The notes under the pieces were generated by a model. That model was not told the origin of the DNA. It saw only the letters and a list, made by a program, of their open reading frames with translations, and did not search any database. From positions 32,497 to 96,496 of the forward strand of contig CAJUPU010000007.1 in assembly GCA_910588495.1 (NCBI GenBank): 64,000 nucleotides of DNA. Reading direction: 5' to 3'. Positions 24,680-33,159 of this stretch are shown here, in pieces (the stretch's first letter is position 1; every line of letters starts with the position of its first letter). Position numbers and translations under genes: made by a program. This stretch comes from an uncultured Oscillospiraceae bacterium (lineage in GTDB: Bacteria > Bacillota > Clostridia > Oscillospirales > Oscillospiraceae).

Positions 24680-24900
24680 GAGTTCGATACAAACATAACC
24701 GGGAGCCGCAGTTCTATGAGTCCATGTGCCTGACCACTACGCCCCACGAGCCGCTCCCCGCCGTCACCGGGCCGCAGAGCCATTGCGCGGGCTGTCCCTA
24801 CCCCGGCCATGGCTTCGTGTGCGGCAACGGCGAAACGTGCCTGCGCACCGAGATGGCCCGGATCATGGAGCGGGACAAGTCTGTTGCTTCTGCCGGGTAG
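24676..24900 (+). CDS. Small cysteine-rich protein, putative metal-binding
   Basis: A 74-residue protein starting with GTG that overlaps the previous stop (GTGA). It has four cysteines in CAGCPYPGHGFVCGNGETC (C-X2-C-X8-C-X5-C), consistent with a small zinc- or iron-binding fold. It lacks the Gly-Met tail seen in its neighbours. No family is recognised. Confidence 0.55.
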   Translation: MRVRYKHNREPQFYESMCLTTTPHEPLPAVTGPQSHCAGCPYPGHGFVCGNGETCLRTEMARIMERDKSVASAG

Positions 24901-25104
24901 CTTTTGGAGGGGATCTGTGGTAATGTCGCTGTTAATGCTGGTGAAGGGAGGTGAGCCTGTGGGTAAGCGAGGTCAGAAATTTCAAGTGAATACGTTCCGG
25001 CGCAAACAGTGTTTGGCCCCGTTCCATCCAAGGGACGGGGCTTTTTTCATGTCCAGCCGGAGGAAATTCCGGTGCAAAAATCATAACAGGAAAGGATGAA
25101 AACC
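24901..25104 (+). promoter_or_regulatory. Leader region with internal terminator before the DUF4314 gene
   Basis: A short reading frame starts with GTG at 24960 after a GGGAGGTGAG site and would encode a basic peptide, possibly a leader peptide. It runs into the terminator at 25016-25047. No convincing promoter is visible. The layout (ribosome site, short frame, terminator, then gene) resembles an attenuator. Confidence 0.4.
25016..25047 (+). terminator. Terminator inside the accessory array
   Basis: GCCCCGTTCC pairs with GGGACGGGGC (one G-T pair, loop ATCCAA) and is followed by six T, 57 bases before the next start codon. Confidence 0.75.
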
Positions 25105-25851
25105 ATGAGCATCCAAAAGGAATGGCTGGACTTTCTGCGGGAGCAGTACCCCGTGGGCAGCCGGGTCAAGCTCCGGGAGATGGGCTCGGACGACCCGTGC
25201 CCCATCCAGCCGGGATCTATGGGCACGCTCCAGTACATCGACGATATGGGGACCGTTTTCGTGGCCTGGGACAACGGGCGCGGTCTGGGCCTGGTGATGG
25301 GCCAGGACTCCTTCACCGTCCTGCCGCCGCCCCCTCAGTTGCTGAAGCTCTATATGCCGCTCACCGCCGACCTGTTCGAGCCGGACGAATACGGGGATAT
25401 GGGCGAGGAGAGCGAGCTGCTGGACGGGCGGGAGCTGCTGGAGTACGAGGATCAGATCATGGCGGCGCTGATCCGCAACCGTATGCCCGAGGAGGCGGAG
25501 CGGGGCATCATGCACTGGTATCATGAAAATGACGCCATGGCCGACAAGGTGCACTCAGTGGTGTTCGGCCTGGAACGGCGGGATGGCCAGCTCTGGGGCG
25601 TAGCCGAGTGCCAGGTGCAGGGTGAGCTGACCGCCGGGGAGCTGAACCGGCTGAAAGACTATGTTGCTGGCCAAGCCTCGGACGGATGGGGCGAGGGCTT
25701 TGAACAGCGGGAGCTTGACGCTGGTGACGGCGCGGAGCTGTACGTCCATCTCTGGAATTCGGACGTGTGGAGCATCCAGACGGAACAGGAGCGGTTCGGG
25801 CCGGAGCAGACCGCCGCCCAGCCCCAGATAGGGGGGATGGATTTTGCGTAA
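25105..25851 (+). CDS. DUF4314-domain accessory protein
   Basis: The 248-residue protein has an N-terminal DUF4314-like SH3-type domain: [33 protein letters not shown] and [13 protein letters not shown]. The middle and C-terminal parts ([37 protein letters not shown]) are of unknown function. DUF4314 is frequent in accessory genes of conjugative elements. ATG at 25105 is preferred over ATG at 25096 because AAAGG is then 9 bases upstream. It ends [10 protein letters not shown]; the bases for that tail form the ribosome site of the overlapping next gene. Confidence 0.7.
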   Translation: MSIQKEWLDFLREQYPVGSRVKLREMGSDDPCPIQPGSMGTLQYIDDMGTVFVAWDNGRGLGLVMGQDSFTVLPPPPQLLKLYMPLTADLFEPDEYGDMGEESELLDGRELLEYEDQIMAALIRNRMPEEAERGIMHWYHENDAMADKVHSVVFGLERRDGQLWGVAECQVQGELTAGELNRLKDYVAGQASDGWGEGFEQRELDAGDGAELYVHLWNSDVWSIQTEQERFGPEQTAAQPQIGGMDFA

Positions 25852-26956
25852 GATATTTGAGGTGGAACTGGACGGCCACAACGGTGTCTACACAAAGCTC
25901 ACTCTCCCCGCCACCCCCTGTGCTATGCTGGACGCGCTGGAAAAGCTGTGGTTAGCGGAGGGGGAAGCGCCCGGGTGGGAAATCCTCCAGTCCGACGCCT
26001 TCCCCGGCGTATTGATGTATCTGGATCAGAAAGGCACCCTGCCCGAACTGAATGCCCTGGCCCAACGGTTTGCGGCACTGGACGAACAAGAGCTTGCCAT
26101 CGTGGAAGGGCTGGCGATCATGGAGCGGGAACAGTCTGAAAAATCGCGCATCCCCCTGCCCCGGCTGATCGACCTGGCCTCCAGCACAAATTGCTGCCAC
26201 CTGGTAGAAGGGGTGGTGACCGACGCCCAACTGGGCCGGTTCTGCGCGGAGAACGGCTTTGTCCCGGAAGCTGACGATCTCTCTGACGCTGCGTTCGCGC
26301 TGCTGGACTTTGAGCGGATCGGCAAACAGTTCCGTCAGGCGGAGGGCGGCGTGTTCACCCGCGGCGGTTATGTCCAGCGGCACGATGAATTGAAGCAAGT
26401 GTACCAAACCCTGGATATCACCATCAAAAAGCCGGACTATGCTATCCTGGCGGAGCTGCCGGACGGCAGCCGAGTCAAGCTCCCCACCCCGCTGGGCGAA
26501 ACCGTGGTGGAGCAACCCGCCCGGTGTGTGGACTGCGCCGCCCCCGCCCTCAACGGCCACACCGCCATGCGCTCCACCCTGGATCTGCTGGCCTCCCGTC
26601 TGGAGGAGCTGGAGGTGGATGGCGAGATACCCAAATACAAGGCGGTGCTGGCCGCCACCGGCTGCGATGACATCGCCCAGGCGCTGACGCTGGCGGACGA
26701 ACTGGATCAGTACATCTTCGACCCGGATCTGCTGGAGCCAGACGAGGTGGCCGGGGTCAAGCTGGATCAGCTTCTGGGTGACGATATGGTCAAGCTGCTG
26801 CTGCCCCATGTGCAGCTATGCGCCTTCGGCAGCGCACTTATCCAAGCCAGCGGCGGAAAGCTCACTGCCTACGGGCTGGTCGAGCGCGCCGATAGTCATC
26901 CCGTCCAGGGTATGGATCAGGAACAGACGCGGGCAGAGGGGATGAGCTTTGCCTAA
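25844..26956 (+). CDS. ArdA-like antirestriction protein, two-module (copy 3)
   Basis: The 370-residue acidic protein begins at TTG inside the end of the previous gene. It has the ArdA-like order: [20 protein letters not shown], then [36 protein letters not shown] followed by GYVQRHDEL, and a second module after residue 220 ([32 protein letters not shown]). It ends [10 protein letters not shown]. Compared with copies 1 and 2, the modules keep their order but have little obvious identity outside the signature, suggesting old duplications. Confidence 0.68.
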   Translation: MRKIFEVELDGHNGVYTKLTLPATPCAMLDALEKLWLAEGEAPGWEILQSDAFPGVLMYLDQKGTLPELNALAQRFAALDEQELAIVEGLAIMEREQSEKSRIPLPRLIDLASSTNCCHLVEGVVTDAQLGRFCAENGFVPEADDLSDAAFALLDFERIGKQFRQAEGGVFTRGGYVQRHDELKQVYQTLDITIKKPDYAILAELPDGSRVKLPTPLGETVVEQPARCVDCAAPALNGHTAMRSTLDLLASRLEELEVDGEIPKYKAVLAATGCDDIAQALTLADELDQYIFDPDLLEPDEVAGVKLDQLLGDDMVKLLLPHVQLCAFGSALIQASGGKLTAYGLVERADSHPVQGMDQEQTRAEGMSFA

Positions 26957-26989
26957 CGCGGCCTGCATCAAAAAAGGAGGGGGTCTGGA

Positions 26990-27403
26990 GTGGACACGGG
27001 CACAGATTATGATGTGCGGACAAAGGTATCATTCAAGCTGGACTTCGACGGCAGCGGTGAGCTGAACCTGCTGGCGCTCCCGGATGTGCAGCGGACGTTT
27101 GCCGGGCACGTCCAGAATGCCTTCCAGCAGGATGATACGCTCGGAAGCCATGTTCAGGGCGATTTGACATTCCAATTTGATGGCCGGAGGGTGGACTTGG
27201 AGTACACCTTCGCCTGCCACGATGAAAGCAAGGAGGAGGCGGAGAGCTTTTCGGATTATTGTGTAAAATCGGTTCGGAAGGACTTGGAATCCTTCGGCTG
27301 TAAACTGACGGGAATCCACTGTACGGCGGAGGAAGCGGATATAACATGGCTGGACCGGCTGGAGGACGCCGTATTCAGCCCCGGAGAAATGGAGACGCGA
27401 TGA
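26990..27403 (+). CDS. Small accessory protein of unknown function
   Basis: The 137-residue protein starts with GTG, 9 bases after AGGAGG. It has alternating hydrophobic beta-like segments (VSFKLDFDGSGELNLLALP; GDLTFQFDGRRVDLEYTF) followed by a helical part with two cysteines. No family is recognised. It ends FSPGEMETR, a weak version of the array tail. Its stop overlaps the start of the next ArdA-like gene (ATGA). Confidence 0.6.
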   Translation: MDTGTDYDVRTKVSFKLDFDGSGELNLLALPDVQRTFAGHVQNAFQQDDTLGSHVQGDLTFQFDGRRVDLEYTFACHDESKEEAESFSDYCVKSVRKDLESFGCKLTGIHCTAEEADITWLDRLEDAVFSPGEMETR

Positions 27404-28416
27404 ACGATTTTGACTACCTTGCCCAGCTCCCCGGCGAGGAGCGGGAGCAGAATTGGATCAGGACGCGGCTGAAAACGCTGAGTGTGCGGGAGGGCATCAT
27501 CCTGGCCGCCGCAGCCCAGGCCGACCAGCCCAAAGACGCCGTCCAGGCCATCAACCAGCTCCAGTCGTTGGATGTCTACCGGATCGTATGCGGCGCGGAC
27601 AGCTATGAGCGGCTGGGTGAGTATTATCTGGCACAATGCCGCGGAGTGCCGGATGACGTCAAACCCTATGTCGATCTGGCCCAAGTTGGGAAGCATTACA
27701 CGGTCTTGCATCCCGGCCGGTTTCTGGACGGCTGCTATGTGGCCTACCCGGACGTCACACCCACCCCCGCCTACCAGGGTCAGGGCGCGCCCCTGCCCAA
27801 CGACGGCAGCTGGACGGTCAAACTGAAAATCGCGTCCCCCAGCCTGCCGGAGGGCGTGTGGATGCGGCTGCCCTGGGAGGACGGCCTGGGGGATAAGACC
27901 AGCATCGAAGAAGAAGTGACGCTCAACACGCTTCACGCCCAGAGCTGGGCGGAATGCGCCCTGCTGGACGCCCGGTGCATCCTACCCGAAGCGGGCGATC
28001 TCATGGAGCAGTACAGCGATGTGGAGGAACTGATCCGGGACGGCCTCAGTCTGGCTGACGCCCTTTGGTGGCCCTTGGGGGAGGATACCCCGTGGTATCC
28101 CGCCGCGCTGCGGCTGGAACACTGTCAGAACCTCAAGCTGGCCCTGGATATTTCGCGCAATCCCGACTGTTACCGCTGGCTGCCCCGGGTCGATCTGGAG
28201 GCATCCGCAAAAGAGGCGCTGACGCAGGCCGGGGTGTCGGAAAAGATCACTCAGTCCGGTGGCGTTAGCCTGCGGAGCTATGGGGCACACCTGCTGGAAA
28301 AGCAGGGGTATACCCTGACCGCGGATGGGGGCGGTTACATCGCCCGGACCGCTCAGGAGTTCCACTATTCCCACAGCACCCCCGCCCCGGAGCAGTCCGG
28401 GATGGTGATGCAGTGA
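27400..28416 (+). CDS. ArdA-like antirestriction protein (copy 4)
   Basis: The 338-residue acidic protein begins NDFDYLAQLPGEEREQNWIR. It carries QAINQLQSLDVYRIVCGAD and the copy signature VDLAQVGKHYTVLHPGR followed by CYVAYPD. A second module has LMEQYSDVEELIRDGLS and ALDISRNPDCYRWLPRVD. Its 5' end is nearly identical at DNA level to the next gene (43 identical bases, 27421-27463 with 28461-28503), showing a recent tandem duplication or gene conversion. It ends APEQSGMVMQ. Confidence 0.68.
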   Translation: MNDFDYLAQLPGEEREQNWIRTRLKTLSVREGIILAAAAQADQPKDAVQAINQLQSLDVYRIVCGADSYERLGEYYLAQCRGVPDDVKPYVDLAQVGKHYTVLHPGRFLDGCYVAYPDVTPTPAYQGQGAPLPNDGSWTVKLKIASPSLPEGVWMRLPWEDGLGDKTSIEEEVTLNTLHAQSWAECALLDARCILPEAGDLMEQYSDVEELIRDGLSLADALWWPLGEDTPWYPAALRLEHCQNLKLALDISRNPDCYRWLPRVDLEASAKEALTQAGVSEKITQSGGVSLRSYGAHLLEKQGYTLTADGGGYIARTAQEFHYSHSTPAPEQSGMVMQ

Positions 28417-28439
28417 TTTGGATGGAGGTGAAAGATCCA

Positions 28440-29471
28440 ATGCACGAATTTGATTACTTGGCCCAGCTCCCCGGCGAGGAGCGGGAGCAGAATTGGATCA
28501 GGATGCGGCTGGGGACGCTGAGTGTGCGGGAGGGTATTATCCTGGCCGCCGCTGCCCAAGCCGATCCGCCTGAAAACGCCGTCCAGGCCATCAACCGGCT
28601 CCAATCGCTGGACGAGTACACTGTGTGCCTGAACGCGGGCAGCTATGAGGCGCTGGGCAGGTGCTATCTGATCAATGACACCGCCATGCCGATGGACGCC
28701 CTGGCCTTCGCCGACCTGGAGGCGGTGGGGCGGCAGTATGAGGACAGGCATCCCGGCCTGTTCATCGGCAGCTACTATGTCCAGTACCCGGAAACGACCC
28801 CCCAGCCGGTTTACCGGCGCGGCATGGCCCTCCCCGCCGACGACGGGTGGAGCGTCAAGGTGAAGCTGGCCTCCCCCGCTGTACCCGAGGGGGTGTGGCT
28901 GTGCCTGCCGGGGCCGCTGGAAGATGACTACGAGGACACGATGGAGGAGGTGCTGGCCCTGCGGGAGCTGCGGGTAAAACGCTGGGACGAGTGCGCCCTG
29001 GTGGACGCCCGGTGCGTTCTGCCCGGAGCCGGGGACTTGATGGCCCAGTACAGCGGCAATGTGGCGGACCTGCTCTATGACGGCGTCCAGCTGGGCTATG
29101 TGCTGGAGCAGAAGGGCCAGGGCTCCCCGCACTTCATGGAGCGGTATGCCGCCGCGCTGGCGCTGGAGGGCTGCCATGACCTGAGACTGGCGCTGGACAT
29201 CTCGCAAAACCTCAACTGCTACGACTGGATGCAGCGCGCCGATCTGGAGGAGTCCGGCAGGTGCAAGCTGCTGGACGCCGGCATGACGGAGGAGCAGATC
29301 CGGGCCAGCGGCATTGACCTGGCTGGCTACAAAGCCCACCTTCTGGGAAAGGAGGGGTACACGCCCACCGCGGACGGCTGGGGCTATATCCGCCGCAACG
29401 CCAACGAGTTCTACTACCAGTTCAGCACCCCCGCCCAGCCCCAGGAGGAGCCTGGGATGACAATGCAATAA
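28440..29471 (+). CDS. ArdA-like antirestriction protein (copy 5)
   Basis: The 343-residue protein is the closest paralogue of copy 4: HEFDYLAQLPGEEREQNWIR, QAINRLQSLDEYTVCLNAG, FADLEAVGRQYEDRHPG, and the second module LMAQYSGNVADLLYDGVQL and LALDISQNLNCYDWMQRAD. The two proteins are alike from end to end, and most alike at the N-terminus. GGAGG lies 11 bases before the ATG. It ends QEEPGMTMQ although no gene overlaps here, so the tail is not forced by a ribosome site. A terminator follows. Confidence 0.68.
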   Translation: MHEFDYLAQLPGEEREQNWIRMRLGTLSVREGIILAAAAQADPPENAVQAINRLQSLDEYTVCLNAGSYEALGRCYLINDTAMPMDALAFADLEAVGRQYEDRHPGLFIGSYYVQYPETTPQPVYRRGMALPADDGWSVKVKLASPAVPEGVWLCLPGPLEDDYEDTMEEVLALRELRVKRWDECALVDARCVLPGAGDLMAQYSGNVADLLYDGVQLGYVLEQKGQGSPHFMERYAAALALEGCHDLRLALDISQNLNCYDWMQRADLEESGRCKLLDAGMTEEQIRASGIDLAGYKAHLLGKEGYTPTADGWGYIRRNANEFYYQFSTPAQPQEEPGMTMQ

Positions 29472-29480
29472 TACATTTAC

Positions 29481-29524
29481 AGGGGCCGTTTTCCCGATAA
29501 GGGTATCGGCCCCTTCTTTTTTTG
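29481..29524 (+). terminator. Terminator closing the ArdA array
   Basis: AGGGGCCG pairs with CGGCCCCT around an inner CCCGATAAGGG hairpin; a TTCTTTTTTT tract follows. Confidence 0.85.
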
Positions 29525-29575
29525 CGTCTATATGCCCCTTTTCCGGGAAAATGCCCCCCGAAAAAGGAGGACATC

Positions 29576-30283
29576 ATGAAAGAAGAACAGCTCCTGGCCT
29601 ATCTGAAGGTCAACTGCGCGGGGCGCAAAAACATCCGCACCCGCGCCCAGCTCCAGCGGGCGCTGAACCTCAGCAAAGACCAGCTCACCAACATGGTTCA
29701 TCGGATGCGCTGCAAGGGCCTGCCCATCGCGGGCGGGCCCCTGGGGTACTGCGCTGGGTGTGGGAGAACGCGCCCAGGCTGCGCCTGGATCGGGCACGAA
29801 TTGCCGTGGGCGGGGGACAGCGCCGGGGGCGCGCTGGCCGCCGCCTGCGCCCTGCGCGCCAGAGATGAGGGCGGGCCCCGGCTGTGCTTTCAGCTGCTGG
29901 TCTACCCCGTGACCGACTCCCGGATGGAAACAGCCTCCATGCGGAAATACACGGACAGCCCCATGTGGAACGCCGGGCTGAATCAAAAAATGTGGGAGCT
30001 GTATCTGCGGGAGGGGGATCATGGGACGCCGCAGTACGCGGCCCCCCTGCTGGCCCGCGATTTTTCCGATCTCCCCCCCGCCTATGTGGAGGCGGAGGAA
30101 TTTGACTGCCTCCATGATGAGGGGATCGCCTACGCCAAAGCTCTGGAGAAAGCGGGTGTGGAGGTTCAGATAGAGGACGTAAACGGCACCTTTCACGGAT
30201 TCGATTTTTTTACAGGCAAAGGAATTGCAAAGGCAATGGCGGAAAAGCGGATACAAGCGCTTCGGGACGCATTCCGCCGCTGA
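29576..30283 (+). pseudogene. Chimera: mobile-element HTH protein joined to an alpha/beta-hydrolase fragment
   Basis: The first about 58 residues, with a strong AAAGGAGG site, are a small DNA-binding-type domain (RAQLQRALNLSKDQLTNMVHR) of the accessory region. From about 29750 the DNA is the 3' half of a hormone-sensitive-lipase-type esterase: in the other frame LRLDRARIAV, then in this frame GDSAGGALAAACAL, an Asp region (EAEEFDCLHDEG) and the catalytic His in FHGFDFF. The upstream HGGG oxyanion segment is missing. An extra G in the run at 29812-29816 shifts the esterase frame and happens to restore the HTH frame, so the open frame looks intact. It is unlikely to make a working esterase. Confidence 0.7.
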
Positions 30284-30290
30284 CAGAAGA

Positions 30291-30340
30291 AACCGGCAGA
30301 AAGAAACGCGGGGTGATCCCTGTCCATCTTTCTGCCGGTT
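30291..30340 (+). terminator. Hairpin after the chimeric gene
   Basis: AACCGGCAGAAAGA (30291-30304) and its exact complement (30327-30340) form a 14-base stem; no T-run. Confidence 0.6.
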
Positions 30341-30374
30341 ATCGATTATCAGGCGCACAGCGCCGGAGAAGCCT

Positions 30375-31316
30375 ATGAACGTCAGGAAGCCCACCGATTA
30401 CAGCGCCCTGTTCGCGGCGTTGGACACGCTGGTGGCAGCAAAGCTGCCCCAGATGGAGTTGTACCGCGAGATTGGCCGCCTGGTCTGCGGCAGGCCGGAG
30501 AAGGGCGCGGCGGTGGCGGCTGCGGAATACCTGAACAGCGCCTATCCCGACAGTTCCGGCTTCTCCCCCCGGAACCTGCGGAGGATGCGGGACTTTTACC
30601 GCACCTATGCGAACAGCCCGGAGGTGCTGGCCGAAGCCATGTCCATCGGTTGGACACAGAACGTGGTCATCCTGGAAGCGGAGCTGACGCTCCAGGACAA
30701 GCTGTGGTACATCCGGGCGGTGCGCCGGTTCGGGTGGAGCAAAGTAACGCTGGCGGAGAAGATCGCGTCCGCCGCCCATCTGGAGATAGCTCTCGACTTG
30801 GAACCGGAAGTGTGCTATACTGGGAAAAACAGTACCACGGAGTGTGTGAGCGATGACGAAGATCCTCTTTGTGTGCCACGGCAATATCTGCCGGAGCCCC
30901 ATGGCCGAGTTCGTGATGAAAGACTTGGTGCGGCAGGCTGGACTGGAATCCCAATTCCACATCGAGTCCGCTGCCACCAGCACGGAGGAAATCGGCAACC
31001 CGGTCTACCCCCGGCCCGGCGCAAACTGGCCGAGCATGGCATCGACTGCACGGGCAAGACGGCGCGGCAGTTCATCAACGGCGACTACGACCAGTACGAC
31101 CTGCTGATTGGGATGGACCGGGCCAACCTGCGGAATATGCACCGCATCTGCGGCGGCGATTTTGCCGGGAAGCTGCATCTGCTGATGGACTATACCGACC
31201 ATCCCGGCGATGTGGCCGATCCGTGGTACACCGATGACTTCGAGACCACCTGGCGGGATGTGCTGGAGGGTTGTCAAGGGCTGTTGGAGCAACTGCGCTC
31301 CAGGGAGGGCAAATGA
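30375..31316 (+). CDS. DUF1016 N-terminal domain protein running out of frame into a phosphatase gene
   Basis: Residues 1-145 match the DUF1016 N-terminal domain (YhcG-like, often joined to a PD-(D/E)XK nuclease): EIGRLVCGRPEKGAAVAAAE, GFSPRNLRRMRDFYRTYAN and SIGWTQNVVILEAEL. The nuclease domain is absent. After about 30830 the frame crosses the start of a low-molecular-weight phosphatase gene in a different phase, and finally reads the phosphatase C-terminus because of a one-base deletion there. The 313-residue open frame is thus partly an accident; the meaningful part is about 150 residues. It may be a relic of a longer gene. Confidence 0.55.
   Translation: MNVRKPTDYSALFAALDTLVAAKLPQMELYREIGRLVCGRPEKGAAVAAAEYLNSAYPDSSGFSPRNLRRMRDFYRTYANSPEVLAEAMSIGWTQNVVILEAELTLQDKLWYIRAVRRFGWSKVTLAEKIASAAHLEIALDLEPEVCYTGKNSTTECVSDDEDPLCVPRQYLPEPHGRVRDERLGAAGWTGIPIPHRVRCHQHGGNRQPGLPPARRKLAEHGIDCTGKTARQFINGDYDQYDLLIGMDRANLRNMHRICGGDFAGKLHLLMDYTDHPGDVADPWYTDDFETTWRDVLEGCQGLLEQLRSREGK
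30853..31316 (+). pseudogene. Low-molecular-weight protein tyrosine phosphatase, frameshifted
   Basis: The start KILFVCHGNICRSPMAEFVM has the LMW-PTP P-loop (C-x5-R-S). Homology continues to EIGNPVYP, then shifts to another frame (PARRKLAEHGIDCTGKTARQ, LLIGMDRANLRNM, and the Asp motif MDYTDHPGDVADPWY). One C is missing in the C-run near 31008-31012: with one more C the frame would be open for about 154 residues, the normal family length. It is either a real frameshift in a decaying region, a slippage site or a sequencing error. Confidence 0.8.
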
Positions 31317-31537
31317 TGTTCGGCAGAAGGAAGCGGCAGGCCGTCAGCCCCTATGACAAGACTGGAAAGATCCCGGTCATCCGATCCAGCATCTGCACCG
31401 GCGAACAGGTGGCGGGGTTCAAAGACATCATCAGCGGGAAGTTTGAGGAGCTGATGCTGATCCGCGGTGAAAAAGATTTTGCCGAGTTCCTCAGCCGGTA
31501 TCAGGTGGAAGAAAGCGAGATCAAACGGGAGTGGTGA
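31313..31537 (+). CDS. Small conserved protein linked to the phosphatase gene
   Basis: The 74-residue basic-acidic protein (RKRQAVSPYDKTGKIPVIR, SICTGEQVAGFKDI, KFEELMLIRGEKDF) overlaps the phosphatase stop by ATGA and has a GGGAGG site. I know similar small proteins beside LMW phosphatases in Firmicutes but no function. It seems intact. Confidence 0.6.
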   Translation: MMFGRRKRQAVSPYDKTGKIPVIRSSICTGEQVAGFKDIISGKFEELMLIRGEKDFAEFLSRYQVEESEIKREW

Positions 31538-31542
31538 GTGCC

Positions 31543-32151
31543 ATGTGCCGCCGTCTGCTGTGCTATGGCGATTCCAATACCTATGGGTACGATCCCCGCT
31601 CCTATCTGGGCGGGCGGTACCCGGAGTCTGTCCGCTGGACAGCCCTGCTGAGGAGATACGGGTGGGACGTTATCAACAGGGGAGAAAATGGCCGCTCTAT
31701 CCCATGCGGTGATGGTGAAATCAAGACTGCAGTTCAGTCCTTGTGCCACGTGGAGGCGGATATCCTGACCGTAATGCTGGGGAGCAACGATTTGCTTCAA
31801 CCATCCTGTCCGTCCGCCAGAGAATGTGCGGATCGGATGGAGCGGTTCCTGACCGCGTTGCTCCACGTGGATGGCTGGGACAAAACCCGCAAGATTCTCT
31901 TGGTCGCCCCGCCGCCTATGGCGCTGGGCACTTGGGTACAGGATGAGGAAACCATAGCCGCCTCCCGCCGTTTGGCAGAATGCTACAAGGACATCGCCCG
32001 GCTGCTAAATATCGGTTTTGCCGATGCGGGCGGTTGGGGGATCGGTCTCACATATGACGGTGTGCATTTTTCCGAGATGGGCCATCTGGCCTTTGCGAAG
32101 GGAATCCAGCAGGCCCTGACAATGCTTGTATCAAAGAACTGCAGTGATTAG
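31543..32151 (+). CDS. SGNH/GDSL-type hydrolase
   Basis: The 202-residue protein has the SGNH blocks: block I CYGDSNTYGYDP with the nucleophile Ser, block II around NRGENGRS, block III LGSNDLL, and block V YDGVHFSEMGH with the catalytic Asp and His. The family comprises esterases and lipases acting on acyl or acetyl groups. There is no signal peptide, so it is cytoplasmic. ATG at 31543 is used; GTG codons at 31531 and 31534 are in frame. Confidence 0.85.
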   Translation: MCRRLLCYGDSNTYGYDPRSYLGGRYPESVRWTALLRRYGWDVINRGENGRSIPCGDGEIKTAVQSLCHVEADILTVMLGSNDLLQPSCPSARECADRMERFLTALLHVDGWDKTRKILLVAPPPMALGTWVQDEETIAASRRLAECYKDIARLLNIGFADAGGWGIGLTYDGVHFSEMGHLAFAKGIQQALTMLVSKNCSD

Positions 32152-32509
32152 AATTTGGTGAGTTGCGTTGCGGAATTGGCCATACGGATGATTGGATGCT
32201 TATTGCGCCGGGGGTTCTAAAGTGTTCGCCCCTGCCAAGGTAGTCAACAAATTTCGAGAAGAAGTTTGCCGACTACCTTTTTTACAGACTTTTCGTTCGG
32301 TACATCTTTTTTGTCAACGCAAGACAAGAAAAGTTGACAAACTCCAAGGCCAAAAAGAGACCAGATTCTGGAGCTTATCAGCTTTCCTTATACTTATCAG
32401 CGTTATTGAGATATTGGCAAAGTATGCAAAGGGACTTGAACCCTAGTCTTTAACAATGATCTCATGGACTTGGCACAGCTTTCGGGCTGTGCCTTTTGCT
32501 ATTTAGGAA
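32152..32509 (+). other. Gene-free stretch with two hairpins and a 17-bp direct repeat
   Basis: Holds a terminator at 32237-32284 (AAGGTAGTC/GACTACCTT followed by T6), a second at 32472-32497 (GGCACAGC/GCTGTGCC followed by T4), and CATC-T6-GTCAACG at 32303-32319, repeated at 41198-41214. A T-arm-like scrap (GGGACTTGAACCC) lies near 32430. No protein gene is convincing. Confidence 0.55.
32303..32319 (+). repeat. 17-bp direct repeat flanking the decayed region, copy 1
   Basis: CATC-T6-GTCAACG, identical to 41198-41214; the preceding GGTA here is GGTG there. Confidence 0.5.
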
Positions 32510-33001
32510 TTGAAATATAGAAAGGAATATGTTAATATAGAAATGACAAAAAGTGAGCAAATTCGAGCTGGACTCCAAAAGAGCTTTCGGAGTGGCTCAT
32601 CGGCCAAGGCATCGACCGTATGCTACGGCTACCGGCTCACCTTATCTGGCGAATTGGTCGTATACCCCACGGAGGCCGTCATTGTGTTCTATATCTTCGA
32701 GTGTTATGAAGCTGGCGACAGCTACGGAAAGATTTCCGTTGCATTGGCCGATATGGAAATTGTTTCTCCCACGGGCAAAGCGGTCTGGAGCCGGGAAACA
32801 ATTTCAAAGCTCTTGTCAAACGAGAAGTATGTGAGAAATGTTATCTTAGGAAAGACACAGGTAGTCGATGGCGTTCAGGTAAAGTCATCCGATGCCAGAA
32901 GTCAAGTCCGTATCCAGCCATCATTTCCCGCGAACTTTTTGATGCTGTCCAGAAAGAAAAACGTAAGAGGAGCAGGAACCGAGTGGTTGTCAGATGAGTG
33001 A
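32510..33001 (+). pseudogene. Serine recombinase fragment (recombinase domain only)
   Basis: The segment carries part of the large-serine-recombinase DNA-binding domain: YGYRLTLSGELVVYPTEA, FYIFECYEAGDSYGKI, TISKLLSNEKYVRNVILGKT. The N-terminal catalytic resolvase domain is missing. Near 32930 the frame shifts: the continuation IISRELFDAVQKEKRKR is in another frame and stops at about 32995. It is clearly inactive. Confidence 0.8.
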
Positions 33002-33159
33002 TTAGGAGGCCAAGCTATGGCTGCGTCAAGACAATACCTCCCCAAAGCAAGGAAATTTAGTACTGTGAAAACAATTCGACATTCTCCACCATCTACGCTA
33101 TAATATAATTATTTTTTCAGTTGAGTGAGAAAGAGATGCAGCCAGGGTCAGGTATTCTA

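Noticed and set aside
24960..25099. Basic short protein after a good ribosome site
   Set aside because: It reads through a strong terminator; kept only as a possible leader peptide in the regulatory entry.
32192..32446. 84-residue frame before the recombinase fragment
   Set aside because: It crosses a terminator hairpin and the direct repeat; no ribosome site or recognisable motif.
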